Shown piece after piece: positions 6,122 through 14,418 of a DNA stretch of 64,000 nt. Made by a program: the position numbers and the translations under genes. The DNA is taken from positions 1-64,000 of IMG/VR virus record IMGVR_UViG_3300032087_004407, one strand, 5' to 3'. Within the stretch, counting starts at the first letter, position 1. The number at the start of each line of letters is the position of its first letter. Source of the stretch: a virus. A model generated the notes under the pieces. The model ran no database searches. It worked only from the letters and a program-made list of their open reading frames with translations, and had not been told where the DNA came from.

Positions 6122-7264
6122 ATGATTGAAGATATAAAAAATATTTTAAATAAAGAAAAAACCAGACAAGACACTACTATTGAACTAATAGCAAGCGAAA
6201 ATTTTGCCAGCCAAGCTGTGATGGATTTATGTGGCAGTATATTTACAAATAAATACGCAGAAGGCTACCCGTCAAAAAGATACTACAATGGATGCGAACA
6301 TATGGATGAAATAGAACAACTTGCGATTGATTATTTAAAAAATATATATAAATGTAATTATGCAAATGTTCAACCGCATTGTGGTGCAAATGCAAATACT
6401 GCAATTTATCTTGCTTTTTTAAAACCACATGATAAAATACTCGGCATGGATTTAGCCAGCGGAGGCCATTTAACTCACGGAGCTTCAGTTAATATATCTG
6501 GAAAGTTTTTTGAGTCACACTCTTATAAAGTAAATCAAGATGGCTGGTTAGATTATAATGAGATAAAAGATATAGCTCTAAATTGTAAACCAAAAATGAT
6601 TGTAGCTGGAGCTAGTGCTTATCCTAGAGTAATTGATTGGAAAGCGTTTAGAGAAATCGCTGATGAAGTAGGAGCATTTCTTTTAGTAGATATGGCACAT
6701 TATTCTGGTTTGATTGCTGGTGGCGTTTATCCAAATCCAGTAGGGTACGCAGACTTTGTTACAAGCACAACACATAAAACATTAAGAGGGCCAAGAGGAG
6801 GAATTATATTGTGGAATAATAGCGAGTATACTAAAAAAATAAATTCAGCTATATTCCCAGGTTCTCAAGGTGGCCCGTTAATGAACATTATCGCAGCTAA
6901 AGCTCAAGCATTTGCAGAAGCATCAACCGAAGAATTTAAACAATATTCTAAAGATGTAATATCTAATGCACAAGAAATGTGTGCGGTATTTGATCAAACA
7001 GGCATCAAAGTACAAACAGGCGGGACTGACAGCCACTTGATGTTGATAAATTTATCTGATAATCAATATAGTGGTAGAGAAGCGGCAGATTTACTAGAAG
7101 CAAATGGCATCACGGTAAATAAAAATGGAATACCAAACGACCCAAGATCATTTGTAGAAACAAGTGGTATAAGAATAGGTACTGCGGCAGAAACTACAAG
7201 AGGTCGCGATAAACAGTGGTTCAATGATTTGGCCAACAACATATCAAACATTTTAAATAACTAA
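6122..7264 (+). CDS. glyA: serine hydroxymethyltransferase GlyA
   Basis: SHMT interconverts serine plus tetrahydrofolate and glycine plus 5,10-methylene-THF, feeding one-carbon units to thymidylate and purines. The ATG at 6122 is chosen because an upstream in-frame ATG lies inside the tmRNA. The protein is 380 aa, shorter than the usual 415-430. Visible features are IELIASENFAS (residues 20-30), a YAEGYPSKRYYNGC loop, LVDMAHYSGLIAGG (188-201) with the PLP-stacking region, and the PLP lysine in STTHKTLRGPRGG (Lys219). The C-terminus has SGIRIGTAAETTRG. It starts 13 bp after tmRNA. It fits functionally with purT, purM and purS. Confidence 0.95.
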   Translation: MIEDIKNILNKEKTRQDTTIELIASENFASQAVMDLCGSIFTNKYAEGYPSKRYYNGCEHMDEIEQLAIDYLKNIYKCNYANVQPHCGANANTAIYLAFLKPHDKILGMDLASGGHLTHGASVNISGKFFESHSYKVNQDGWLDYNEIKDIALNCKPKMIVAGASAYPRVIDWKAFREIADEVGAFLLVDMAHYSGLIAGGVYPNPVGYADFVTSTTHKTLRGPRGGIILWNNSEYTKKINSAIFPGSQGGPLMNIIAAKAQAFAEASTEEFKQYSKDVISNAQEMCAVFDQTGIKVQTGGTDSHLMLINLSDNQYSGREAADLLEANGITVNKNGIPNDPRSFVETSGIRIGTAAETTRGRDKQWFNDLANNISNILNN

Positions 7265-7453
7265 ATGAAAGCAAGCATTAAATGTTTAGTGGCAATCGAA
7301 TTTGATCGCTTATCTGAGTACGAAGCATTGGATGAAGTGTACAAAATGGTAGATAAATCTAGCCCCATTGGAAACGAAGTCAATATGAGAGTAGAAGAAA
7401 TAATTACTGCATCATCGAAAGGATGCTCCATAACATATTCAGAAGTAGAATGA
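7265..7453 (+). CDS. hypothetical protein, 62 aa
   Basis: Starts directly after the glyA stop and overlaps the next gene by 4 bp, so it is embedded in the operon. It is a small acidic protein with a beta-helix-beta appearance (SIKCLVAIEF... VNMRVEEIIT). Not recognised. Confidence 0.5.
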   Translation: MKASIKCLVAIEFDRLSEYEALDEVYKMVDKSSPIGNEVNMRVEEIITASSKGCSITYSEVE

Positions 7454-8121
7454 AATACTTAATTATACTTTTAGTTTTGACGGCTTCTGTGAATGCAGAA
7501 AGCAAATACGACCAAATACACAAAAGAAATGCTTTTGCTTTACTAGACAAAGTACCAAGTAAAGTAGAAGTTCCGCCACTACTTGCGAAACCACCAGTTA
7601 AGCTAAATCTTACTGGAATTATTACGCGCAGAGGTATAACTAATGTTTATTTATTTTCTAAGGACATACCAAAAAGATATTTAACTCTTTCTACAAAGCG
7701 AAGAACTGATAGCGGCGTTACATTATTGAGCGTGGCAAGAGGATTAGTAAAAGTTGATAATAATGGTGTGACTGAAATGTTATCATTCGACACCCATAAA
7801 CTACCATCAATAGTTACTTTACCAGCACTTAAAACAACTCCCACGATTCTAAAAAAGAAAGACGATAAAAGCAAAGAAGTCAAAGTTATGCCACAAGCTC
7901 CCAAAGCAAATGTAGTTACTGTTCCTTCAAGGCGACCAAAAATAGACCCTAGAATAATCCAAAAAGGTTTAGAATATTTAGACAAAGTTGAAGACAAAGA
8001 AAAAAGAGAATATATACTTCAACGACTAGAAAAACTTCAATCTGGTCAACAAAATCTTGACAGAAAGATAGACAGTAATGAACGTCGTAGACAATATAAT
8101 GAAAGAAAGAGAGATAAATAG
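7450..8121 (+). CDS. secreted GspC/PilP-like protein
   Basis: The start at ATG 7450 gives a signal peptide (KYLIILLVLTASVNA) right at the N-terminus. Residues about 45-115 follow the plan L-T-G-I...G...LTLSTKRRTDSGVTLLSVARGLVKVDNNGVTEMLSFD, like the small beta domain of GspC/PilP and of a secreted family often seen in Planctomycetes/Verrucomicrobia. A Pro/Lys-rich linker and a highly charged C-terminal coiled coil follow (EDKEKREYILQRLEKL). With the pseudopilin-like gene at 893 it hints at a type II secretion or pilus link. The domain match is by pattern only. Confidence 0.5.
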   Translation: MKYLIILLVLTASVNAESKYDQIHKRNAFALLDKVPSKVEVPPLLAKPPVKLNLTGIITRRGITNVYLFSKDIPKRYLTLSTKRRTDSGVTLLSVARGLVKVDNNGVTEMLSFDTHKLPSIVTLPALKTTPTILKKKDDKSKEVKVMPQAPKANVVTVPSRRPKIDPRIIQKGLEYLDKVEDKEKREYILQRLEKLQSGQQNLDRKIDSNERRRQYNERKRDK

Positions 8122-8129
8122 AAAAAATA

Positions 8130-9101
8130 ATGTATAAATACAAAGAAGCAGGAGTAGATATAGCCAAAGCGGATAGACTTACTAAAAGTATTTCTGGTTT
8201 AGTTGACAACATCGGCGGATTTGCTGGTTTGTACGATTTATGCGACGAAAATTATTTAGTAGCATCTACCGATGGAGTTGGAACCAAAATACTTTTGGCT
8301 CAAGAATATAATAAACTAGAAGGTATTGGGATTGATTGTGTTGCAATGTGTGTTAATGATATTATATGCACAGGAGCAAAACCACTTTTCTTTTTGGACT
8401 ATTTTTCCTCTGGCGTTATAGATGAGCTTGACTTTTTTGAAGTTGTACGTTCAATCAAGAAGGGTTGTAGTGATTATGACATACCACTAATAGGTGGCGA
8501 AACAGCAGAATTGCCAGCATTAGTTTCTAGTAAAACTTTTGACGTAGCTGGTTTTTGTGTGGGCATCGTTAAAAAGAAAGATCTCATTGATGGTAGCACC
8601 ATTAAAAGTGGAGACCATGTAATAGCTTTTCCAAGCAACGGCTTTCATAGTAATGGCTACACTTTGATAAGAAAGATTGTGCAGATAAGAAGGCAATATT
8701 GTTATTCGGGCGACCCAATGTCCAACCAACAAGATATTAAAAAACATATTGATGATCTACTAAAACCTACTGAAATATATGTGCGCAGACTAAGGCATCT
8801 TTTAAATAAATTTAAAATAAAAGGCGTAGCTCATATAACTGGAGGAGGATACAGCAACTTAAACAGAATACTTCCGCAAGGTTTAGATGTCGAATGGCAA
8901 GATGATATTCCTCGCCCTGCTATATTTGACTTAATTCAACAATGGGGAGAAGTATCAGATGAAGAAATGAAGTCTGTTTTCAACAATGGAGTAGGTATGT
9001 GCATGGTAGTCAGCTCAGACGAAAAGAAAAAGATAGCTTCTGAGATTTCTTTAGATGGACAGATTTACCCGCATATAATCGAAGTTGGCCAAATAAAATA
9101 G
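8130..9101 (+). CDS. purM: AIR synthetase PurM
   Basis: Phosphoribosylformylglycinamidine cyclo-ligase, which closes the imidazole ring with ATP in de novo purine synthesis. At 323 aa it is slightly shorter than most (about 345). Family marks are YKEAGVDIAKAD at the N-terminus, ASTDGVGTKILLA, IDCVAMCVNDIICTGAKPLFFLDYF, IGGETAELPAL, AFPSNGFHSNGYTL and AHITGGGYSNLNRILP, ending with FNNGVGMCMVV. All are present in order, so the gene looks intact. It begins 8 bp after the GspC-like gene. Confidence 0.95.
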   Translation: MYKYKEAGVDIAKADRLTKSISGLVDNIGGFAGLYDLCDENYLVASTDGVGTKILLAQEYNKLEGIGIDCVAMCVNDIICTGAKPLFFLDYFSSGVIDELDFFEVVRSIKKGCSDYDIPLIGGETAELPALVSSKTFDVAGFCVGIVKKKDLIDGSTIKSGDHVIAFPSNGFHSNGYTLIRKIVQIRRQYCYSGDPMSNQQDIKKHIDDLLKPTEIYVRRLRHLLNKFKIKGVAHITGGGYSNLNRILPQGLDVEWQDDIPRPAIFDLIQQWGEVSDEEMKSVFNNGVGMCMVVSSDEKKKIASEISLDGQIYPHIIEVGQIK

Positions 9102-9111
9102 TTATTATATA

Positions 9112-9474
9112 ATGTACGAATACAAAGCAAAATTAATTAAAGTAGTAGACGGAGACACCGTTGACGCAATGATAGACTGCGGATTCTCTGTTTTTCGCAA
9201 AGAGCGTATCAGACTCAAAGGTATCAATGCTCCAGAAAGTCGCACAAGAGACAAAGAAGAAAAGAAAAAAGGATTAGCCGCAAAAGCCCGACTACAAGAA
9301 CTTATCAAAGACGGTAAAAATGAATTTATTGTTAAAACTTCCCTCGATAAAAAAGGCAAATATGGAAGATTACTTGGAGAATTATATCAAAGTATAGATA
9401 TACTAACTGCAAGTTTTCCCAGTTATAACGAAATATTACTAGAAGAAGGTCACGCAACAGTTTACGGAGAATAA
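9112..9474 (+). CDS. staphylococcal-nuclease-like (SNase) protein
   Basis: A 120-aa OB-fold nuclease with the SNase pattern: VVDGDTVDAMIDCGF, ERIRLKGINAPESRT with the catalytic-type Arg, KARLQELI, KGKYGRLLGELY and LLEEGHATVYGE. No signal peptide is visible, so it would be cytoplasmic or released at lysis. A role in host DNA or RNA degradation is inferred. Confidence 0.82.
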   Translation: MYEYKAKLIKVVDGDTVDAMIDCGFSVFRKERIRLKGINAPESRTRDKEEKKKGLAAKARLQELIKDGKNEFIVKTSLDKKGKYGRLLGELYQSIDILTASFPSYNEILLEEGHATVYGE

Positions 9475-9478
9475 TCAA

Positions 9479-9676
9479 ATGAGTCCAGACACAATATATA
9501 AAAGAATATTTTTATTTTTATTACTTTTAATCATAGCTTTTGGATTGATTGGCTGTCACGGTGTAAAATATGAATGGCTACCAGAGCATAAGCATGAACA
9601 CCAAATAACACCAAAAGACAAATCAACTCAAGATGTGAGCAAGATCGAAGCAAATATACTACAAGTTAAATTCTAA
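9479..9676 (+). CDS. small lipoprotein, possible spanin-like
   Basis: A hydrophobic signal with lipobox (FGLIGC) gives lipidation at about Cys26, followed by a short hydrophilic His/Lys-rich mature part of about 40 residues. Size and type resemble Rz1-like outer-membrane spanin subunits, but no clear partner is seen. The stop shares a base with the next start. Confidence 0.5.
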   Translation: MSPDTIYKRIFLFLLLLIIAFGLIGCHGVKYEWLPEHKHEHQITPKDKSTQDVSKIEANILQVKF

Positions 9677-9942
9677 TGTCTAGTAAATTAAACAATTTTT
9701 TATTACAGTTTGGTGCAGATAAATTTATGCACTTTACAGTTGGCGGCTTGGTCATGGCAATTACAAACAGTTGGATTATATTATGTATTATTGGCATAGG
9801 CAAAGAATTATATGATTACAAAAGCTATGGAAAATTTGACAAATTAGACGCTGCTGTAACCATTGCTGGCGGAGGATTCGCTTTACTCGCAAAAATAGTT
9901 TGGGATTTATTAACGTCAAAAATACCATTTACAATTTATTAA
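9676..9942 (+). CDS. small membrane protein, DUF2279/YfiM-like
   Basis: The pattern DKFMHFTVGG, then a hydrophobic stretch, GKELYDYKSYGKFDKLDAAVTIAGG and a second span resembles small YfiM/DUF2279-type periplasmic or membrane proteins found in many phages. The overlap with the lipoprotein gene suggests a two-gene envelope or lysis module. Confidence 0.5.
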   Translation: MSSKLNNFLLQFGADKFMHFTVGGLVMAITNSWIILCIIGIGKELYDYKSYGKFDKLDAAVTIAGGGFALLAKIVWDLLTSKIPFTIY

Positions 9943-9943
9943 A

Positions 9944-10171
9944 ATGAATATATCTGAATTTGAACGAGACAAACCAAAAGAAACTTTAAAACAAATAAAT
10001 TTGTTAATAGAAATGCAAAAGTGTACTGACAAAAAAATAGGAGGCGGGCCAGCAGGATCAGAAGTAAGGCGTAGTTTTGTAGACCCAAATACAGACAATG
10101 ACGGCTGGGATTGGTATATTTTTAAAGACGAGTTGGAAAAACTTAAACAATTATTTTTAGAAGGCAAATGA
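9944..10171 (+). CDS. hypothetical protein, 75 aa
   Basis: A soluble charged protein with GGGPAGSEVRRSF and a DNDGWDWYIF segment. The end overlaps the purS start by 4 bp (ATGA). Not recognised. Confidence 0.5.
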   Translation: MNISEFERDKPKETLKQINLLIEMQKCTDKKIGGGPAGSEVRRSFVDPNTDNDGWDWYIFKDELEKLKQLFLEGK

Positions 10172-10413
10172 TTAAAAAAGTTAGAGTAATGACGAGGCCC
10201 AAGGCAAATACGCTTGACCCTCAAGGCGTTGTTGTAAAAAGTAATTTAGAAAAAATTGGCATCAAACATTTAAAAAAAATTAGTATTGGCAGATATATTG
10301 AAATACAAGTTGATGAAGCAGAAGATGATGAAATAAAAGAAAACATTCAAGCTGCTATCGATAAACTTTTATACAATTCAATAATAGAAGATTATGAGGT
10401 TATTTATGAATAA
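10168..10413 (+). CDS. purS: PurS, FGAM synthase small subunit
   Basis: PurS is the small subunit bridging PurL and PurQ in phosphoribosylformylglycinamidine synthase. The 81-residue protein shows the family's core: VRVMTRPKANTLDPQGVVVK (compare the LDPQG of PurS), KKISIGRYIEIQVDEAE, and a C-terminal helix-strand with IEDYEVIYE. Size is right. No purL or purQ lies in this window; they may be elsewhere in the phage, or PurS may act with host subunits. Confidence 0.85.
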   Translation: MIKKVRVMTRPKANTLDPQGVVVKSNLEKIGIKHLKKISIGRYIEIQVDEAEDDEIKENIQAAIDKLLYNSIIEDYEVIYE

Positions 10414-10759
10414 ATCTTATACGTTTGATATAGTATATAGAATTGTATGTTTAATCTTTGGTTGGATACTAACCACAACTTTGCAAGCTAAAGAAGAAAA
10501 CTTTAGTCCAGATGTAGAACTAAAAATAATTGGGCTCGTCTGTCCATCTTGCGCCATAGGAATTAAAAATGGTTTTTTAAAAACTAAATTAATCAAAAAA
10601 CTTAAATTTGATTCTAAAAAACAAACGTGTAGAATAGAATTTATTTTCGCGCCAATTCATCCAGACAAAATGAAAAAAATTGTTAAAGATGCTGGGTATG
10701 AACTAACGTCTGTCAAATATTTAAAAGATAAAAAGCCAAACAGATATAATAAACCTTAA
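10406..10759 (+). CDS. secreted heavy-metal-associated (HMA)-like protein
   Basis: The start at ATG 10406 is favoured by a GAGG motif 6-7 nt upstream, rare in this region. A hydrophobic N-terminal signal (VYRIVCLIFGWILTTTLQA) is followed by an HMA-like domain: VELKIIGLVCPSCAIGIKNGFL with CxxC, a CRIEF strand, and HPDKMKKIVKDAGYELTSVKYL. HMA domains bind soft metals such as Cu or Hg. A periplasmic metal role is inferred. Confidence 0.65.
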   Translation: MNKSYTFDIVYRIVCLIFGWILTTTLQAKEENFSPDVELKIIGLVCPSCAIGIKNGFLKTKLIKKLKFDSKKQTCRIEFIFAPIHPDKMKKIVKDAGYELTSVKYLKDKKPNRYNKP

Positions 10760-10761
10760 AT

Positions 10762-10956
10762 ATGAACGACTTTGAGCCAAATATACAACCCGATATGCTT
10801 GAAGTTTTGAAAAAACAATCACGATCACCTAAAAAATATTATAAGTGCATAAACAAAAAGTGCAACAAAGAACTATCGAACCCCTTCAGATGGGTCAACG
10901 GAGCATCCACCAAACTTGCGTGTCCATATTGCGAACACCCAGTTACACAAATATAA
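10762..10956 (+). CDS. zinc-ribbon hypothetical protein, 64 aa
   Basis: Two Cys pairs (CINKKC and CPYC) separated by about 25 residues indicate a small zinc ribbon. It may bind nucleic acid. It follows the HMA-like gene by 2 bp. Confidence 0.55.
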   Translation: MNDFEPNIQPDMLEVLKKQSRSPKKYYKCINKKCNKELSNPFRWVNGASTKLACPYCEHPVTQI

Positions 10957-10958
10957 AA

Positions 10959-11120
10959 GTGAAAAAACACGAAATTTACTGCATTTTATCTCAATTAATT
11001 TCTCAATTACATTTTTTAGGTTCTCAAATACTAGAAAACGAGCCAAAAGAAGATATCATCATAAAAGAGCTTACGAGCGCAACTGAGAAAATAAAAAAAA
11101 TAAATGAATCTAGTAAATGA
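10959..11120 (+). CDS. small helical protein, GTG start, 53 aa
   Basis: The GTG at 10959 lies 2 bp after the previous stop and starts KKHEIYCILSQLISQLH, a regular amphipathic helix. The longer frame upstream is a shadow of the zinc-ribbon gene. The end overlaps the pyrophosphatase start by 17 bp. Confidence 0.5.
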   Translation: MKKHEIYCILSQLISQLHFLGSQILENEPKEDIIIKELTSATEKIKKINESSK

Positions 11121-11631
11121 TATTAGTATTACAGAAGATAATTTTGAACACGTTTCTTGTATAGTTGAAATACCCAAGGGAGCAAATACTAAATATGAGT
11201 ATAATGAAAAGTATAATATATTTGAGCTAGAAAGATGTTTAGTTTCTTCTTTAGCCTACCCTATAAATTATGGATTTATCAGTCAAACATTTGCGCTTGA
11301 CAACGACCCCCTCGACGTTTTAATTTTTAACCACGACCCTATTGATACTGGCACGTTGGTAAAATGCAGAGTGTTAGGAGTTTTAGACTTTGAAGATAAT
11401 AAAGAAATAGATTATAAAATTATTGCTGTACCACATTGGTCACCGAAAGACAAATATAATACATTAAAAGCCATAGAAAGTTGTCATTTAAAAATTTATA
11501 AATCCTTCTTCAGAATATACAAAGTTGATCGCGCAAGTACGGTCAAAGTTGGCGAATGGAAGAATGGAAAAAGTGCAAACAAAATAGTAAAAGCGGCACA
11601 TGAGAGATGGAAAACAAAACAAAACTCGTAA
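11104..11631 (+). CDS. ppa: inorganic pyrophosphatase
   Basis: Family I soluble pyrophosphatase hydrolyses PPi and so pulls DNA and nucleotide synthesis forward. At 175 aa it has typical bacterial length. Motifs are IVEIPKGANTKYEYNE, YPINYGFISQTFALDNDPLDVLIF with the metal-binding Asp residues, and EIDYKIIAVP, later WKNGKSANKIV. Its 3' end overlaps the next gene by 32 bp. Confidence 0.92.
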   Translation: MNLVNDISITEDNFEHVSCIVEIPKGANTKYEYNEKYNIFELERCLVSSLAYPINYGFISQTFALDNDPLDVLIFNHDPIDTGTLVKCRVLGVLDFEDNKEIDYKIIAVPHWSPKDKYNTLKAIESCHLKIYKSFFRIYKVDRASTVKVGEWKNGKSANKIVKAAHERWKTKQNS

Positions 11632-12328
11632 TTACCTAAAGATACACGGTTTTGATAACGAGTTTCGATCTTACGACATACAAGAAATACATTCAAGGAC
11701 AAGCAAAGTGGGACAACAAATTAGGATTGTCAAGTTGTCAAATAATGTAGGAAAATGTTTAGAGTTAAACGACGATTTAATGGCATTACAATGTAATGCA
11801 GATTTTCTTCACGATCAAATGGTTCATCTTGCAACTTCAAATTTGAACGCAAAAAGGCCAAATATAGCAATTTTAGGAGGTGGAGACGGAGGATTATTAA
11901 AATCTTGTTTAAAAATAAATCCTCGTTCAATAAAATTACTAGAATTAGATCAAGAAGTAATTACAGTTTCTAAAAAATATTTATCACATTTATCCAAAGG
12001 ATCATTTAAAGACGAAAGAGTAAAAATTATTATTGGTGATGCGTTTGAAAATATAAAAAAGTTAAGAAAAAATTCTCAACATATAATTTTTATAGATTTA
12101 GTTGACTCAGCAGTAGAAGAAGAAAGCCAAGTGTTTGGCAGCAGATCAAAACAATTATTCAATCAAATAAACCGATGCTTAAAAGATGATGGAGTTATAG
12201 TTTGCCAAGCAAGTCCATATCAAAAAGAAGTTTTAAATACTTTTAAAAAATACTTTAAAAAAAGCTATGGCTGGACAGATAATTTTGATTTAGACTCTGC
12301 AAATTCTTTTGTGTATGCAATCAAGTGA
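11600..12328 (+). CDS. spermidine-synthase-like aminopropyltransferase
   Basis: A Rossmann methyltransferase-like fold of the SpeE family: a QIRIVKLSNNVGKCLELND beta region, then HDQMVHLA, NIAILGGGDGGLLKS (binding decarboxylated SAM), LLELDQEVITVSKKYL, VKIIIGDAF and IIFIDLVDS in the place of the catalytic-Asp loop. At 242 aa it is somewhat short. Polyamines condense DNA, and a packaging or polyamine role is inferred. The start at 11600 overlaps ppa and may be slightly too early. Confidence 0.8.
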   Translation: MRDGKQNKTRNYLKIHGFDNEFRSYDIQEIHSRTSKVGQQIRIVKLSNNVGKCLELNDDLMALQCNADFLHDQMVHLATSNLNAKRPNIAILGGGDGGLLKSCLKINPRSIKLLELDQEVITVSKKYLSHLSKGSFKDERVKIIIGDAFENIKKLRKNSQHIIFIDLVDSAVEEESQVFGSRSKQLFNQINRCLKDDGVIVCQASPYQKEVLNTFKKYFKKSYGWTDNFDLDSANSFVYAIK

Positions 12329-12848
12329 AGAAAGAGTATTTATTAGTTTAGATTTGGAAAGTCCAAATTTGAACACAAAGTTGCCAAATAATACGTCATG
12401 GTTAAACCTTCAAGAAATAAAAAATAATTTTATAGAAAGAAATTTAAATAAACTAATTTTATCATTCAATAATCAAATACCTTGGAACGAGAAATTAAAT
12501 ATAGAAAATATTTATAAATTTTTAAATCATGGCAATGATATTAATATTTTAATTCAAGATTATAGTTTTATAGGTTGGGCTTGGCAAACAAAATCTGGCA
12601 TTATACAAGACTACGATTTAAGTGTCAAGCTAAAACCGCATCAGATATACCAATCCAAGTGGCTAGTTGATAAAAAATTTCTATACAATAGACAAAACAA
12701 AAATCTATCATTTGCATGGATTCAAAATTTAAAAAAATTTTACAAAAAACAAGGCTTTACAGAGGGAGTTGCATACATAGATTCGTGGAATAAAGGTGTA
12801 CTAAAATCTTGTTTGAGATCGGGTTACAAAATTAAAAATTGGACTTGA
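12315..12848 (+). CDS. hypothetical protein, possible GNAT-like
   Basis: Starts at ATG 12315, overlapping the SpeE-like stop. About 178 aa. The segments IGWAWQTKSGI and GVAYIDSWNKGVLKSCLRSGYKI faintly resemble the strand and last helix of N-acetyltransferases, where late motif residues bind acyl-CoA. This is weak. The pairing with a polyamine enzyme would suit an acetyltransferase. Otherwise unknown. Confidence 0.4.
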   Translation: MQSSEERVFISLDLESPNLNTKLPNNTSWLNLQEIKNNFIERNLNKLILSFNNQIPWNEKLNIENIYKFLNHGNDINILIQDYSFIGWAWQTKSGIIQDYDLSVKLKPHQIYQSKWLVDKKFLYNRQNKNLSFAWIQNLKKFYKKQGFTEGVAYIDSWNKGVLKSCLRSGYKIKNWT

Positions 12849-12872
12849 CTTTTTATTATATTACTATATAAT
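12845..12872 (+). promoter_or_regulatory. sigma-70-type promoter
   Basis: TTGACT (12845-12850), 16-bp spacer, TATAAT (12867-12872), upstream of the gene at 12900 with a leader of about 20 nt. Confidence 0.7.
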
Positions 12873-12899
12873 ACCAAAAGAACTTATTTTTTAACTAAA

Positions 12900-13160
12900 A
12901 TGACATTAGAAGAATCAAAGCAGTTGGAGGTCAAGATCGCTAATAATATCTTGAATAACGTGCCTTTCGCGCAAGTAGTACAAATTCTATCTGGTGAAGC
13001 TACACGCCGAGCCAAAGAAGTTGTAGATAATGCAAGTGCAGAAGAACTAACCAAGATGAAGGAAGATTTTGAAAAGGCCGAAGCAGAAGCGCAAGCCGCA
13101 CAAAATCAACAGCAAGACAAGATTGACTTGCCAGACGAAACAGCAGAAAAGAAAGATTAA
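12900..13160 (+). CDS. hypothetical coiled-coil protein, 86 aa
   Basis: Helical throughout with an Ala/Glu/Gln-rich C-terminal half (EDFEKAEAEAQAAQNQQQ). It has its own promoter, so it is a stand-alone unit. Not recognised. Confidence 0.6.
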   Translation: MTLEESKQLEVKIANNILNNVPFAQVVQILSGEATRRAKEVVDNASAEELTKMKEDFEKAEAEAQAAQNQQQDKIDLPDETAEKKD

Positions 13161-13168
13161 TTTTTTTC

Positions 13169-13197
13169 TTGCCAAACACAACAATGTATAGTAATAT
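13169..13197 (+). promoter_or_regulatory. sigma-70-type promoter, near-leaderless
   Basis: TTGCCA (13169-13174), 17-bp spacer, TAATAT (13192-13197), then six bases to a GTG start codon at 13204. Confidence 0.55.
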
Positions 13198-13203
13198 ACT
13201 TGC

Positions 13204-14373
13204 GTGAGCGTTACTTATGGTCTAGTCTGTATCAGCGAAGTTCTCAAAGACTTCGACAAGAGCATTGCCTTCAAAGCAATGACTCGCAAGCGTTTCAACG
13301 ATCTATCCGCAAAAGAAGGTCGAGAGTTCGCAATGAACGAGTTGAGCGAGCGAGTGCTACACAATGCCAAGACTACACTTCAAATCGTAAAGCATTGCTC
13401 GTCTAATAAAATAAATCATTATAGGGTCAGTAGCAAGTTATTTCCCCTTGTTACTGACCCTACCCTCAAAATCAATGTTGACGATCTTAAAGACATTGAA
13501 TCAATCAAATCAACTTTAGCAGATGTAGGTCAAGCCGCAAAAGACCTAGACGTTAGCTTGTCAATACATCCTGACCAATTCAACGTATTGGCAAGTGAAA
13601 AACCAGAAGTTGTAAACAAAACAGTTACAGAACTAAATTTTCATGCTTGGGTATTGGACACTATGAAAATGCCACAAGATTATACTTGTCCCATGAACAT
13701 ACATCCAAGCACAAGCACCAAAGAACCAACCGACGAAAACCTCAAAAAAATTGTTGACAGATTTTGGGCTGGATTCCAAAAGACAAATGATGGAGTCAAA
13801 AAGCGTCTTGTTGTAGAAAACGAGGACAAAGGTTGCTGGAATTGTATGAACTTATTTAAATACTTTCATATTTATACTAGAGAAACATACAATCATCCAT
13901 TTCCATTGACATACGACAATCTTCACAACAAGTGCAATCCTAGTGAGATAAATGGACAAAAAATTGATGATATTCAAAACGTGCAAGCATTTTATCACAC
14001 ATGGAACACAACGCCAGTTTTCCATTGGTCGATTGGCAAGTCAGATGCTCCAAGCGAAAAGCGTAGCCATGCAGATTATTTAGATGGAGATATTCCAGAA
14101 TTTAATAATGTAGATGGCATACCTTTTGCAATCAAGTGGGAGTGCGAAGTTAAAGCAAAAGACAAAGCAATATTTAAAATACTTGGGCATGAACCAAGCA
14201 TTGATGCAACGTGGAAGGTAACTCCAGTTGCAAAGAAAAAAACAGTCAACAAAGTGCAGACAAAGGTTGAGCCAGAACCTCAATCAGTTGTTGAAACTAA
14301 AGTACAAGAAAAAATTGAACCAGTTAAAAAGAATAAAACAAATCCTAGTTTTAATCAAATTTATGGTCGATAA
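13204..14373 (+). CDS. UV damage endonuclease (UvdE/UvsE-like)
   Basis: A TIM-barrel endonuclease that nicks 5' to UV photoproducts. The GTG start is supported by the promoter spacing. Family marks are KHCSSNKINHYRVSSKLFPL, LSIHPDQFNVLASEKPEVV, FHAWVLDTM, an MNIHPS strand, RLVVENEDKGCWN, FPLTYDNLHNK and FHWSIGKSDAP, which carry the conserved His, Asp and Glu metal ligands. At 389 aa it is longer than the usual ~300 because of a C-terminal Lys/Val/Glu-rich tail from about residue 330, probably unstructured. Confidence 0.88.
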   Translation: MSVTYGLVCISEVLKDFDKSIAFKAMTRKRFNDLSAKEGREFAMNELSERVLHNAKTTLQIVKHCSSNKINHYRVSSKLFPLVTDPTLKINVDDLKDIESIKSTLADVGQAAKDLDVSLSIHPDQFNVLASEKPEVVNKTVTELNFHAWVLDTMKMPQDYTCPMNIHPSTSTKEPTDENLKKIVDRFWAGFQKTNDGVKKRLVVENEDKGCWNCMNLFKYFHIYTRETYNHPFPLTYDNLHNKCNPSEINGQKIDDIQNVQAFYHTWNTTPVFHWSIGKSDAPSEKRSHADYLDGDIPEFNNVDGIPFAIKWECEVKAKDKAIFKILGHEPSIDATWKVTPVAKKKTVNKVQTKVEPEPQSVVETKVQEKIEPVKKNKTNPSFNQIYGR

Positions 14374-14381
14374 TTTTATTG

Positions 14382-14410
14382 TTGACATTCACTTTCGGAT
14401 ATGTAATAAT
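14382..14410 (+). promoter_or_regulatory. sigma-70-type promoter, near-leaderless
   Basis: TTGACA (14382-14387), 17-bp spacer, AATAAT (14405-14410), then eight bases to the ligase ATG. Confidence 0.75.
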
Positions 14411-14418
14411 ACTCTCTG

